DNA from: Betaproteobacteria bacterium
Lineage (GTDB): Bacteria > Pseudomonadota > Gammaproteobacteria > Burkholderiales > Thiobacillaceae
Assembly (NCBI GenBank): GCA_020049415.1
Contig: JAIFKV010000062.1
Location: forward strand, 1 to 46,137
Length of the DNA stretch: 46,137 bases
Reading direction: 5' to 3'
Positions 15,026 through 24,170 of this stretch are shown one piece after another. Under the pieces are notes generated by a model that saw only the letters and a list, made by a program, of their open reading frames with translations, ran no database searches and was not told where the DNA came from. Position numbers and translations under genes: made by a program. The stretch's first letter is position 1. Each line of letters begins with the position of its first letter.

Positions 15026-15481
15026 ATGAGACACCACGCCTTTCTGACCCGGCATTTTCTCGGCTCAATACCCGCAAGTGTCATCGCGCTTTTGTTGGCA
15101 ACTTTAGTCACAGGTCCAGTTTCTGCCGATGACTTGCCAGCGCTGCGCACAGGACTGTGGGAGTTCAGCCGCACGATCGAGACTCCCGACACGCCGGGAA
15201 AACCTCAGATTATCAAGATGAAGAAGTGTACGAACCCGAGTGACGATATGAAGAAGCAGAATGAGAAGTTGGCGAAAAGTGGATGTAAATTCTCCGCTGT
15301 CACTCGATCGGGGAATACCTATACCTATTCAGCGGTTTGCAAGCTCAAGGTCATCTCTGGCACATCAAAGAGCGTGCTCACCGCCGAGAGCGATAGCGCT
15401 TACATGATTCGTATCGAGTCGGACTTTGGTGGCGAGCAGACACGTGAACTTCTGCGAGCACGGCGGGTGGGCGACTGTTGA
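15026..15481 (+). CDS. DUF3617-like secreted protein
   Basis: The 151-residue product follows a consensus AGGAGG (15012-15017) and has a signal peptide ending near VSADD (about residue 36). The mature part shows the DUF3617 pattern: LRTGLWEFSRTIE at the start, a KKCTNPSDDM segment, GCKFSAVTRSGNTYTYSAVCK with paired cysteines, and an acidic C-terminal sheet. Proteins of this family are periplasmic with unknown function. The final VGDC leaves an unpaired cysteine. Confidence 0.85.
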   Translation: MRHHAFLTRHFLGSIPASVIALLLATLVTGPVSADDLPALRTGLWEFSRTIETPDTPGKPQIIKMKKCTNPSDDMKKQNEKLAKSGCKFSAVTRSGNTYTYSAVCKLKVISGTSKSVLTAESDSAYMIRIESDFGGEQTRELLRARRVGDC

Positions 15482-15705
15482 TCATGAACGCAACGAATAG
15501 GGTGGCGTAATAGGGGAACCCAAGCCGCCATTCAGCGGTTCAGCGCCGTTACGACAGTTGTTAATCTTGCCGAGGGTTTCTGCCTGGTTGGACTCGGCTG
15601 GAGTGGAATGCAAGGAATATCTCCGGCATCCAGAATGGCATCTGCCATACTGAAATCGCAATTTTTAATCGATTCGAACCCCTTGTTTTCAAGCCGGAGG
15701 CGATC

Positions 15706-16782
15706 ATGTTTCTGCGTGGTTTCATGAGAGCATGCAGTGTTCTTTCTGTGTTGGTTATTGCGGTCTTGTTGGCAACGTCGGTTTCCCCGCTGGCACATGC
15801 CAAGGAGGTGCCAGCGGCCGGTGTTACCCGTATGCAGTTGTTTGTCGAGCCCTATCAGGCTGCTTTTTATCTATTGCTGCCTGAGCGCTGGCGTACCGAA
15901 GGCGGTATGCGGCCGAGCGGGGTGGCCTGGAACAAGCTGGATCTGGTGGAGAGCAACATCGGTTTTCGCGCGACTTCGCCGGATGGTCAGGCGCGCTTTG
16001 GTTGGTATCCGCGCTTTTATTTTGTCGATCCGGCGGTTTATCAGCGTTCCAGCGGTGGCATTTTGAATCCGGCAGTTGGAAGTGTGATGGATGGGGCCTG
16101 GGTGTATCCGGCGATGGGGGTGGCCGACTTCGCGCGCAACATCGTGTTTGGACAGATTGCCCGCAAGGAGTTGGGGCGGGCGCGGCTGGTCGGGCGTTTC
16201 GTCGAAGTGCCGGCGTTACGCAAACTCGCGCCCCAAGTCGCCACCCAGGTTCAGGCCGGTTATGTCGATTTCGAGTTGGAGGAGGGTGGCAGGCCGATGC
16301 GTGGACGCCTCTACACCACGCTGTTTACGCTGGGGGATTCCGGCTTGTGGTCCAACATCGGCACCGCCGCCTGGATTGCGCCGGCCAGTCGGGTGCGCGA
16401 GGACAGCCGGTTGATGGAATACAGCATGCGCAGTTTTCGGTTGAATCCAGACTGGGTGAAGCGGGCGGCTGCGGCCGAAATCAAGCGCGGCGCGGAAATG
16501 GCGCGGGTGACGCGGGAAATCAATGAGGCGGATCGACGTTGGCAGGCGGATCGACTGGCGCGTTCTTCGGATACGCAGACGGAGTTCTACAAGGTGCTGA
16601 CCGGCCAGATCGAAACCCGAGATTCCGAAACCGGCAAGGAAAGTTGGCTACCGGCCTACAAACATGCCTTCACCGATGGTCGCGGCAACTATGCGGTCAC
16701 CGACAACGATGCCGCTGCCACGCAATTGCAACAGGGAAGCGACTGGCGGCCTTTGCAGATCATCAACCGGAATGCGCGCTAA
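15706..16782 (+). CDS. Secreted protein of unknown function
   Basis: The 358-residue product has a signal peptide (residues 1-32, ending LAHAKE). The mature protein is rich in aromatic and arginine residues (YPRFYFVDPAVYQRSSGG, LYTTLFTLGDSGLWSNIG) and ends with a charged helical stretch (KRAAAAEIKRGAEMARVTRE) and a short tail. I do not recognise a family or active site. It stands alone, converging on cheD. Codon use and the clean signal sequence support a real gene. Confidence 0.8.
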   Translation: MFLRGFMRACSVLSVLVIAVLLATSVSPLAHAKEVPAAGVTRMQLFVEPYQAAFYLLLPERWRTEGGMRPSGVAWNKLDLVESNIGFRATSPDGQARFGWYPRFYFVDPAVYQRSSGGILNPAVGSVMDGAWVYPAMGVADFARNIVFGQIARKELGRARLVGRFVEVPALRKLAPQVATQVQAGYVDFELEEGGRPMRGRLYTTLFTLGDSGLWSNIGTAAWIAPASRVREDSRLMEYSMRSFRLNPDWVKRAAAAEIKRGAEMARVTREINEADRRWQADRLARSSDTQTEFYKVLTGQIETRDSETGKESWLPAYKHAFTDGRGNYAVTDNDAAATQLQQGSDWRPLQIINRNAR

Positions 16783-16882
16783 ACAGGTTGCAGAGGCAGG
16801 TGTTTCTCCGATGACGCTTATTGCCTGGCTATCGGCAGCGGGCCGTTGGAGGACTTGCAAAAGGTGATCGACATGATGTGTT

Positions 16883-17533
16883 CTAAAACAGTTCGATATC
16901 GCCCGAAACCGGCTGTTTTTTGATGCTGTCGACGTAGCGGCGTTCTTCGTCAACGATGGTGTTGTTGTGAAGAGAGCGCAGCCGCTTCACCTTGGTCATG
17001 CCAGTCGCCGGGAAATACATGATCATGCGCGGAAAGATATCGCCGACGTCCTCGGCGACCACAGACAGGTTTTCCATGGCCAGGTAGTCGCGTACGAAGG
17101 TGATGTTGGCGAGACCGACATCGGTCATGTTGGACATGATGCGGCCGCCGCCAAACAGCTTTACTTCCAGGTTCTGCCGACGCCCGCCGTTACGCATGAT
17201 CTCGTTGATCAGGTGCTCCATGGCGTAGTTGCCATAGCGGGTGGCCTCGGACAGATTGCTGGCCTTGAGTGAGGCGAGATCGCTGACCTCGGTGGTCGGC
17301 AGCATGAAGTGGTTCATGCCGCCGATGCCGAAAACCTTGTCGCGGATGCAGGCAGAAATGCAGGAACCCAGCGTGGTGGCGACGCCTTCCTTGTTTTTGG
17401 TGACGTAGAACTCGCCCGGCAGGATGCGTGCGGCATACGACTCGAACTGGGCGTTCCAGGACCGCCGTACATGCTCGAAGCCGGGCAGGCAGGGCTGCAG
17501 GGTGGGCTTGGCCTGGCTAGAAATGAGTGCCAT
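16883..17533 (-). CDS. cheD: CheD chemoreceptor glutamine deamidase
   Basis: The 216-residue protein contains TTLGSCISACIRD with catalytic Cys58 and GGMNHFMLP with His75. The 17-residue distance matches Thermotoga CheD (Cys27/His44). KLFGGGRIMSNM and ITFVRDYLAMENL are further conserved parts. CheD deamidates glutamines on chemoreceptors and can interact with CheC-type phosphatases. It has about 30 extra residues before the conserved core. It is the last gene of a four-gene minus-strand unit, three bases after the HDOD gene. Confidence 0.93.
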   Translation of the reverse strand: MALISSQAKPTLQPCLPGFEHVRRSWNAQFESYAARILPGEFYVTKNKEGVATTLGSCISACIRDKVFGIGGMNHFMLPTTEVSDLASLKASNLSEATRYGNYAMEHLINEIMRNGGRRQNLEVKLFGGGRIMSNMTDVGLANITFVRDYLAMENLSVVAEDVGDIFPRMIMYFPATGMTKVKRLRSLHNNTIVDEERRYVDSIKKQPVSGDIELF

Positions 17534-17536
17534 GGC

Positions 17537-18403
17537 CTATTGCCCAAGGAAGAGTTGTTCGATTTCGTCAAACTCGGTCTGGGTGCTCTTTACGGTCTCT
17601 TCGATGACCTCGCTGTCGAGGCCAGTGACTTCCCAGGCCAGCGGGTCGATGGCGGGGGCATCGTCGAGTTCCAGACTGTCGACTTCGGCAAGTTGCGCCA
17701 GGGTGTTGGCAATATGGATGATGGCGACCTCGCGGGGGAATTTCTCGGCCTGGCTTGGATGGTGATGGTGGGCGATGCATTCCTGCAGCATGGGCGGCAG
17801 GTTCCATTTTTGAGCTAGGGTGCCGCCGACGACGCTGTGGTCGAAGCCCATGGTCTCCATTTCCGCATCGGACACCGTGATTTCCTCCTGGCTGACGAGC
17901 ACCAGCATGAGGGCGGCACGGGCCTCTTCCGGCAGGCGGTTGAAGATAATCAATTCGCCGATGTCGTGCAGCAAGCCGGCGGTGAACAGCGCATCGGCGT
18001 CGCAGCGACGGGCCACCTTGCATAGACGGCGAGCGCAAAGAGCGCAAAGCAGACTGTGCTTCCAGAAATTGCGCATTGACACCAGATCGTTGGGCAGGCC
18101 GGCGAAACTATTGGCCACCGAAAGCGATAGGGCGAGGTTGCGGACCTGCGCGGTGCCGATGATGGTGACCGCCTTGGTAACCGAGTCGACAGTGGACGGG
18201 AAGTTGTAAACCGCGCTGTTGGCCAGCTTGAGCAGCTTCACCGTGAAGGAGGCGTCCTGGTTGATCGCTCTGGCGATGTCCGCGCGGGTGCTTTTCGGGT
18301 CATCGATCAGGCGGTTGATGCGTAGATAGACGTCGGGCAGGGTAACAAGGCCGCTGATGTCCCGGATCAGGTCGTCCGGTGTGGTGGTGTTTTGGAGGCT
18401 CAT
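17537..18403 (-). CDS. HDOD-domain signalling protein
   Basis: The 288-residue protein has an HDOD (HD-related output) domain over most of its length: LPDVYLRINRLIDDPKSTRA, the KLLKLANSAVYNFP stretch, SVTKAVTIIGTAQVRNLALS, and an HD-like LLHDIGELIIFN near residue 150, with FDHSVVGGTLAQKWNLPP and IAHHHHP near 205-225. HDOD proteins act in signalling without clear enzymatic activity and often partner with chemotaxis or c-di-GMP systems. Its start codon overlaps the stop of the small upstream gene by four bases, and cheD follows at once. Confidence 0.92.
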   Translation of the reverse strand: MSLQNTTTPDDLIRDISGLVTLPDVYLRINRLIDDPKSTRADIARAINQDASFTVKLLKLANSAVYNFPSTVDSVTKAVTIIGTAQVRNLALSLSVANSFAGLPNDLVSMRNFWKHSLLCALCARRLCKVARRCDADALFTAGLLHDIGELIIFNRLPEEARAALMLVLVSQEEITVSDAEMETMGFDHSVVGGTLAQKWNLPPMLQECIAHHHHPSQAEKFPREVAIIHIANTLAQLAEVDSLELDDAPAIDPLAWEVTGLDSEVIEETVKSTQTEFDEIEQLFLGQ

Positions 18404-18630
18404 GCAGCCATTCTACGGGCCGAGAAAGGCCCGCGGGAAGTGATCGATGTTGACTGCTTCGACTCGCGTATGGCTTCGTCGATATGCTGCTGTTCAAGTT
18501 GGGCGGCGGTATTGAGCTTGTCCGTGACGATTTCCTACGCGACTTTGCCGACGACGGTGGCGCTGCCAACAGTTTCGGCGCCGTAATTGGCCCGGATGGT
18601 GACCAGGAACAGAGGGCTGAAGCAGGTCAT
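18400..18630 (-). pseudogene. Small gene interrupted by an in-frame TAG, coupled on both sides
   Basis: Reading from ATG at 18630, 31 codons (starting MTCFSPLFLVTIRANYGAET) are followed by TAG at 18537-18535. The same frame then continues without a stop for 44 codons (EIVTDKLNTAAQLEQQHIDE and beyond) to TGA at 18402-18400. The start overlaps the DUF4349 stop by four bases and the final TGA overlaps the HDOD start by four bases, as expected of one coupled gene of 76 codons. The second half has no ATG, GTG or TTG until its last three codons, so it cannot easily be translated alone. It is either a recent nonsense mutation, a read-through case or a sequence error. The family is not recognised. 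Confidence 0.7.
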
Positions 18631-19505
18631 TGGGATATCTCTTTGCTTGCGGTTTTCGGCAGGGCGCCCTTGCTGCGCCAGTTGAACAGCCGGCGCATGA
18701 GTTTCCAGAGGCCCCAGATCGCAGGGGCCACGATGACCAGCCAGGGCAAGGCCTGAACGATGAACAGCAGGGCCGATGACAGGCTTTCGGCAAAGGCCCT
18801 CCCAGCGCCGCGCCAAGCCTCCACCAGAGGTTGCAGGGATCCGGTTTCTCCGATGCTTGGTTCCGGTCGGTAGTCGGCGGTCAGAAGAATCTTCTCGGTT
18901 TCGTTGGCCAGAAGTTTGCGTTGCGCGGCCAGGGCATCGAGTTCGCTCTGCACGCGGGCCAGTTCGCGCTCGGTTTCCAGTACGTCCTTCAATGTGCCAG
19001 CACGGCTGGCGAGCAGGTTGCGCAGGCGGTCGCGCAGTTCGGCCAGGTTCTTCAGACGGGCTTCGGTGTCGACGACCTGAAGGGTTTTGTCTTCCCGTTC
19101 GAGGCGGCGCTCGGTTACCTCGGGGCCACTCATGGCCGACAGCAAGGTGGCGGCGGAGGCCCGGCCGACGCGGATTTGCAGGTGGGCGTTGACCGGGGCA
19201 TGCGCTGATTTGCCGAGGGCGGCGTTGAGGACTTCGCAATCGGTCTTGCAGAGGTTGATGTGGGCCTGCCAGCGGACCTCAATGTCCTTCTCGGGCAGTT
19301 CGAAGACCCAGTATTGACGTTCGGCAAGATGTTTTGGACTGGCTTCGTTCGGACTGGCGGCGTCGCTGCTGGCCATCTCCATCATGGGTGCCGGGGCGGA
19401 GGCCATACGGGTGGAATCCATTGCCACGTCGGCCGATTCGCCGCAGCCGGCCAGAGCCAACGCGAATAGGGCAAGGGCAGTCAGTGATCGCGTACGAGGC
19501 ATCAT
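18627..19505 (-). CDS. DUF4349 lipoprotein with C-terminal membrane helix
   Basis: The 292-residue product begins with a lipoprotein signal (LFALALAGC, Cys21). A Met/Ser/Ala-rich linker follows, then the DUF4349 domain with a long coiled coil (ARLKNLAELRDRLRNLLASR and ERELARVQSELDALAAQRKLL, about residues 150-200), a segment predicted to cross the membrane (LLFIVQALPWLVIVAPAIWG, about 243-262) and a basic tail. The function of DUF4349 proteins is unknown. It heads the operon that includes the amber-interrupted gene, HDOD and cheD, and is coupled to the next gene by a four-base overlap. Confidence 0.88.
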   Translation of the reverse strand: MMPRTRSLTALALFALALAGCGESADVAMDSTRMASAPAPMMEMASSDAASPNEASPKHLAERQYWVFELPEKDIEVRWQAHINLCKTDCEVLNAALGKSAHAPVNAHLQIRVGRASAATLLSAMSGPEVTERRLEREDKTLQVVDTEARLKNLAELRDRLRNLLASRAGTLKDVLETERELARVQSELDALAAQRKLLANETEKILLTADYRPEPSIGETGSLQPLVEAWRGAGRAFAESLSSALLFIVQALPWLVIVAPAIWGLWKLMRRLFNWRSKGALPKTASKEISQ

Positions 19506-19581
19506 GGTGGTCGGGGGACGCTTCTGGTGGCGGAGTGCCTACTTTGCGAGGTGTGCGCATTCGGCGCAATAGGCATTCATA

Positions 19582-19690
19582 TTTCTGGTTGCACTGACAG
19601 GCGCGCTGCTGCGTTGATGAACTCTTGCAGGGAATGGCCATGCGGCGGGTTCGTCGACTTGCAGCGCATCCCGCCGGCTGCGGCCGCGAC
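19582..19690 (+). repeat. Dispersed palindromic repeat, copy C
   Basis: Shared features with the two other copies: TTTCTGGTTGCACTGACAGG at the start, the core GGGAATGGCCATGC (19630-19643), a GTTCGTCGACTTGCA stretch and a GCGCATCCCGCC tail. GCGCTGC and GCAGCGC flank the core as a stem. It lies between the DUF4349 gene and the end of the GGDEF-EAL gene. Confidence 0.65.
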
Positions 19691-19744
19691 AGGCAATTAA
19701 CACGCCCCAGCGAAACAAACTTACTTGACGGTTTCAGGGGTTTA

Positions 19745-22700
19745 TCAACGCAACATCTCCAATAGTTGCGTCAGCAAACGGTCGCGCAAGCGGTAGAACG
19801 CTTCCATTCGCGCCAGCATCGCATCCGTCTGACCTAGTTGTTTGAAGCTGATCAACGTTGTCGCCAAGGCATGGATTTCGTTATGCAAAGGTTCGATTGC
19901 CGCAACGGCTGCTTGTTGATCGGCATGCCGCTCGCCAGCATGGCTGAGCCATTCCCCAAAACGGCACTCTTTGAAATCCAACGCCGGTCCCGCGCTGTGC
20001 TCTCCCCGCAAGTAGCCCAACACCTGAGTAACCCAGGCTCGATGTTCCACCCAGGTAAACAGAATTGGCAGGTCTTCCCGGCGGATCGGGGCACGGCCAA
20101 GCCAGGATGCATCCGGACGCCATGACGCCAGCCAGTCGGGCATGGCTTCGGCCGGCATCGGGCGGGCAATGGCATAGCCTTGCGCTAGTTCACAACCAAG
20201 CTGCAGCAGAATCTCGCCATGCGCCAGGGTTTCCACCCCTTCCGCGATCGCCTGGCGACGGAAAGCACTGGCAAGGCCAAGGACGCCGTCGAGAATCGCC
20301 AGATCGTCGGGATCATCCAGCATGTCGCGGACAAAGCTCTGATCAATTTTCAACATGCCGGCCGGCAGACGTTTCAGATAGGTCAGCGACGAATAGCCGG
20401 TGCCGAAGTCATCCAGTGCGAAACCGACCCCCATCTCGCGGCAAGCCAGGATCACGCTGGAAACGTGGGCAATGTCTTCCAGCGCGCTGGTTTCCAGCAC
20501 TTCCAGTTCCAGGTCATCAGCCGCGACCGCAGGGTGAGCAGCAAGTTGCTGCCGCAAGCGATAGATAAAGTCAGCTTGCTCGAGCTGCATCGCATCGATA
20601 TTGACGCTGATCGGCAGCGGCAAGCCGGCAGCCTTCCAGGTCTCGATCTGCGTCATCGCCGTGTCCAACACCCATTCACCGATTTCAATCGCCAGCGGAT
20701 GGTTGGCAATCAGCGGCAGAAAGGCGGCGGGGGGCAGCAAGCCCCGCTCTGGGTGCCGCCAGCGGATCAATGCCTCGGCGCCGATAACGACACCAGAGCG
20801 CATGTTCACCTTGGGCTGGTAGTAGAGAACGAACTCACTTTCATCCAGCGCCTGCTTGATCCGCTCCAGGCTTTCATGATGACCGCGCACGCTGCGATCC
20901 TGCTCGGTATCGAAGATGTGGTATCGATTTTTGCCCGCCAGCTTGGCCTGATACATCGCCTGATCCGCCTGGCGCAAAAGTTGGTCGGCGTCGATCGCCT
21001 CAGCCTGCGGAAAAAACGTCACCCCCAGGCTGGCCGAGACGCACAGCAGATTACCCTGCTCATGCACCGCTTCCGCCGCCGCCGCGAGCAGACGCGAAAG
21101 CGTCGGCACACAGGATTCGATATCCGGCAGGTCGATGATGACCGCGACGAATTCGTCACCGCCCAGACGCGCCAGCGTATCGCCCTCGCGCAAGGCATGC
21201 TTCATATGGCCGGCCAGCGTGGTCAGCAGATGGTCGCCCACATCATGCCCATGTTGGTCGTTGATCGCCTTGAAGCCGTCCAGGTCAAGATAAGCGACTG
21301 CCAGCTTGCCTCCGCGCCGGTGAACCTGCGACATGGCGTGGTGAAGGCGATTTGCCAGCAGGACGCGGTTGGGTAAACCGGTCAGGGTGTCGTAGTGGGC
21401 GATGTGCTCCAGCTGGTGTTGATATTCGATCTGGTAAGTGACGTCAGTAACACTGCCAATCACCCTGACAGCCTTACCGTTATTGTCCCTTTCAACAATT
21501 CGGCCCCGGTCCAGCACCCATATCGGCCGGCCATTGAGGGTTAATAAGCGATGTTTTGAGTGATAGTCGCCATTGCTTCCTTCAAGCATCGCCGTAATCC
21601 GCTTTAAAACGGTTTCCCGATCGTCCGGATGGATCAGTTTGACGAAGCCTTCGAGGGTTTCGTCAATTTCGCCTGGCTCCGCACCAAATAGCGTGAACCA
21701 TTGCCGGTTGTGAAGCACCTTGCCGCTCGGAATATGCCAATCCCATACGCCTTCATTGGTGATGGCCAGCACTTCCTGCAAGCGTTTTTCGCTGACGGCG
21801 ACCTTTGTCTGGGCCTTGATTACGTCAGTGATGTCCTGCGCAACAACCAGGATCTGATCCTGGCCAAGCGCGTCCTTGAACGGTTTTTTGATCGATCGAT
21901 AGTGATGAATTTCGCCACTTTCACTGTTCAGGCTATCTTCGAAGACGATTTCCGTTTCACCTTTCGCCATGATTGCCATCACGTTGTCGCGGAACGAATC
22001 GGCCATCTCCTTGGGGACGCCAAAGTCGCCGTCATGTTTTCCGACCATGGCTTCCGGGGTGGTGTTGTAGAGCCGGGCGACGGCCTGGTTACATAACAGG
22101 AAGTTGCCATTGCGGTCTTTCAGGATCACCGGATCGGGGATTTCATCGATCAAAGCATGCAGCAATTGTTGGTTCTCGCGCAGGTTCACTTCGTTTTTCT
22201 TGCGCTCGGTGATGTCCTCACCCGCCGACATGCCGCCGATGATGTTGCCGTCCTTGTCGTGGATGGTGCTGTTGTGCCAGGCGATCAAACGTTCTTCGCC
22301 ATGCCGTGTGATTACCGGGTTCTCGTAATACTCGGAGCCGACAAGATTGCCGGCCAAGGCTGATTTGAAAACCTCGCGCACCTGATCCACATCGACGCGA
22401 CTGGGCAGGCAAGTCGTGAACCAGTCCTTGCCGATCAGTTCGTCTTCGCTGTAGCCCAGAATCTGGCAACCCTTGCGGTTGACCAGCGTGATGCGCCCAT
22501 CGAGGTCGAGCGCGACGATCATCGCTTCCACCGTCGCCAGGATGTTGCGGGTACTGTCACGCTCCAGCAGCAGCGCCTGTTCCTGGCGAATCTCTTCTGA
22601 AATATCCAGGCTCAGGCCGACCAGTGTGACGGTGTCTTTCTCAACATCCCGCTTGACCGCCTTGATGATGCGCAAATCATGGATCTGGCCGTCGACAAAG

Positions 22701-23701
22701 GGTAGACGTTGATGCGACACGCTGATGCCATTACTCGCCAGTGCCTTGGCGTCGGAAGCCAGACACTGCGGGCGAAAGGCTTCCGGGATTAAGTCGGCGT
22801 AATTCGCCACCGAGAGAAATGTGGCTTCGGGAATGCCGGTCGCCTGGCAAAAAGCCTTGTTGACGAAGGCGATCTTGCCGGCCCCATCTTGCAGCCAGAT
22901 ACCGATCGGCGCGGAGTCAAGGATCAGTTGCAGCCTATCGTGTTCTTGCCGCAACGCCTGTTCCGCCAATACCCGGTCGGTAATCACACGGGCGATGCCA
23001 AACAGTCCGACGATCTCGCCCTGTTCATTCCGGATCGGGTATTTACGGTTATCGACCCAGCCTTTCTCGCCATCGTTAGTCTGGAATTCCTGGATTTCCT
23101 GAACGACTGAAAGACCGGCAAACACCTGCTTTTCCAAGCGGTAATAAAGGTCGGCATAGACTTCGGGAAAGACGTCGTAATCGGTCTGGCCGATCAGGTC
23201 CGTCCAGTGCCCCGCCGTCTGGGTAACGTTGACCAGGGTTTGGCTGGCACTGGTAAAAACGTGATTTCGATCCTTGAAAAAGATGAAATCGTTGGTGATT
23301 TCCATCATCGAGCGAAAACCCGCGCTGGTAGCCAGTGTATCTTGTGGATCAAACAAGCCCTTGGCATCGCGCAGTCGCAGGTTGAGAGCCGCCCCAGAAG
23401 CAGTCGATTCCTGGGCATATTCCGCAACCAGGCAGCGGATGCGTCCATTTGCCTGGCGCATGCGAAGGTTGCAGACGTGATGTTGTGGCTGGGAAGCAGA
23501 TCGATGCTGAATGCTCAGCATCGCATCCAGTACATCCTGATCGTCAGGGTGTATTAGCGTCGGGATCGATACAGCCCCTTGCAGAATGCTGCTGGCACTG
23601 TAACCAAGCAACGCTTCGACATCCCCCTCAATCATAAAAACCGTGTGCGGCGGCCCCGGTTGAAGCTGCAACGTGACTTCCAGAAGTATTGGGGTGGGCA
23701 T
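19745..23701 (-). CDS. Multi-PAS GGDEF-EAL protein with C-terminal CZB zinc-binding domain
   Basis: The 1318-residue cytosolic protein makes or breaks c-di-GMP. In order: about six PAS/PAC domains (roughly 15-110, 130-240, 255-370, 385-500, 510-630, 640-755), a GGDEF domain with intact LARLGGDEF (847-851) and an inhibitory-site RxxD (REGD) five residues before it, an EAL domain with AEALIRWRH (EAL 976-978), LEVLETSA and FALDDFGTGYSS, and a C-terminal CZB-like domain (about 1212-1318: HRAWV, CRFGEWL, LHNEIHAL) with the His/Cys pattern of zinc-sensing chemoreceptor and DgcZ domains. Both catalytic motifs look active. No membrane segments are seen. The start at 23701 was chosen over a TTG at 23770, since the first PAS begins soon after; no strong ribosome site is visible. 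Confidence 0.93.
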   Translation of the reverse strand: MPTPILLEVTLQLQPGPPHTVFMIEGDVEALLGYSASSILQGAVSIPTLIHPDDQDVLDAMLSIQHRSASQPQHHVCNLRMRQANGRIRCLVAEYAQESTASGAALNLRLRDAKGLFDPQDTLATSAGFRSMMEITNDFIFFKDRNHVFTSASQTLVNVTQTAGHWTDLIGQTDYDVFPEVYADLYYRLEKQVFAGLSVVQEIQEFQTNDGEKGWVDNRKYPIRNEQGEIVGLFGIARVITDRVLAEQALRQEHDRLQLILDSAPIGIWLQDGAGKIAFVNKAFCQATGIPEATFLSVANYADLIPEAFRPQCLASDAKALASNGISVSHQRLPFVDGQIHDLRIIKAVKRDVEKDTVTLVGLSLDISEEIRQEQALLLERDSTRNILATVEAMIVALDLDGRITLVNRKGCQILGYSEDELIGKDWFTTCLPSRVDVDQVREVFKSALAGNLVGSEYYENPVITRHGEERLIAWHNSTIHDKDGNIIGGMSAGEDITERKKNEVNLRENQQLLHALIDEIPDPVILKDRNGNFLLCNQAVARLYNTTPEAMVGKHDGDFGVPKEMADSFRDNVMAIMAKGETEIVFEDSLNSESGEIHHYRSIKKPFKDALGQDQILVVAQDITDVIKAQTKVAVSEKRLQEVLAITNEGVWDWHIPSGKVLHNRQWFTLFGAEPGEIDETLEGFVKLIHPDDRETVLKRITAMLEGSNGDYHSKHRLLTLNGRPIWVLDRGRIVERDNNGKAVRVIGSVTDVTYQIEYQHQLEHIAHYDTLTGLPNRVLLANRLHHAMSQVHRRGGKLAVAYLDLDGFKAINDQHGHDVGDHLLTTLAGHMKHALREGDTLARLGGDEFVAVIIDLPDIESCVPTLSRLLAAAAEAVHEQGNLLCVSASLGVTFFPQAEAIDADQLLRQADQAMYQAKLAGKNRYHIFDTEQDRSVRGHHESLERIKQALDESEFVLYYQPKVNMRSGVVIGAEALIRWRHPERGLLPPAAFLPLIANHPLAIEIGEWVLDTAMTQIETWKAAGLPLPISVNIDAMQLEQADFIYRLRQQLAAHPAVAADDLELEVLETSALEDIAHVSSVILACREMGVGFALDDFGTGYSSLTYLKRLPAGMLKIDQSFVRDMLDDPDDLAILDGVLGLASAFRRQAIAEGVETLAHGEILLQLGCELAQGYAIARPMPAEAMPDWLASWRPDASWLGRAPIRREDLPILFTWVEHRAWVTQVLGYLRGEHSAGPALDFKECRFGEWLSHAGERHADQQAAVAAIEPLHNEIHALATTLISFKQLGQTDAMLARMEAFYRLRDRLLTQLLEMLR

Positions 23702-23955
23702 GAGAATTGTGTATACCCGAACCTTGAAGAATAGATTTGGAAGTATCTGGGGCAATTGAACCTTGGTCAATCGCGGAATTGACGAGCGCCTGTCTTGAAA
23801 AACCCCGTTCGCGGTCGGCAGACTGTTGCTTCGCGCCTGAGATCATGCGAGAGATGGTTTTGCTCGCTTCCTGGACAGCCTCAGGCACGAATGTCTCCAG
23901 GCGGACAATGCGCGCTCGTCGGTTTTTGCCCGGTAAGCCGTTAGCACGCAATCCG
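23702..23955. other. Non-coding or decayed stretch before the GGDEF-EAL gene
   Basis: Between the start of the c-di-GMP gene and the end of the transposase remnant. A minus-strand frame stays open here, but its product shows no recognisable family. The promoter of the c-di-GMP gene probably lies here, though no clear -35/-10 pair was found. Confidence 0.35.
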
Positions 23956-24170
23956 TTAATCAAACTTGTAGTCCGGTGCCGGTTGAAACTGGGCGTCGAA
24001 CTCGTCGGGTTCGGCACCCGGCATCTCCCGTTGGGGCGGTCCATGTGCTGGCGGGATCTGTGGCGGTGAAATGGGCTAGTCCAAGGTGGCCGAGGATCTT
24101 GTGAATCGCCGCGCCTTCTGTCATGAAGGCGATGATGCGGATTCCGCTGCCAAAGGTGACGATCTGGCCG
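23956..24170 (-). pseudogene. Remnant of an IS91-family transposase (C-terminal end, frameshifted)
   Basis: One minus-strand frame gives GSGIRIIAFMTEGAAIHKIL, then GHLGL, which is the conserved C-terminal segment of IS91-type (Y2/HUH) transposases. About 24055 the homology moves to the next frame, PQIPPAHGPPQRE, and ends with FDAQFQPAPDYKFD and a stop at 23958-23956, again as in IS91 proteins (PAPDY ending). The catalytic region and 5' part are absent, so this is a dead fragment. The frameshift position is approximate. Confidence 0.75.

Noticed and set aside
18416..18433. CGGGCC-GAGAAA-GGCCCG hairpin as terminator
   Set aside because: It lies inside the amber-interrupted coding frame, has no T-run and would separate genes that are translationally coupled.
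20219..21376. 385-codon plus-strand frame within the GGDEF-EAL gene
   Set aside because: It lies antisense to the GGDEF and EAL core; no independent signals.
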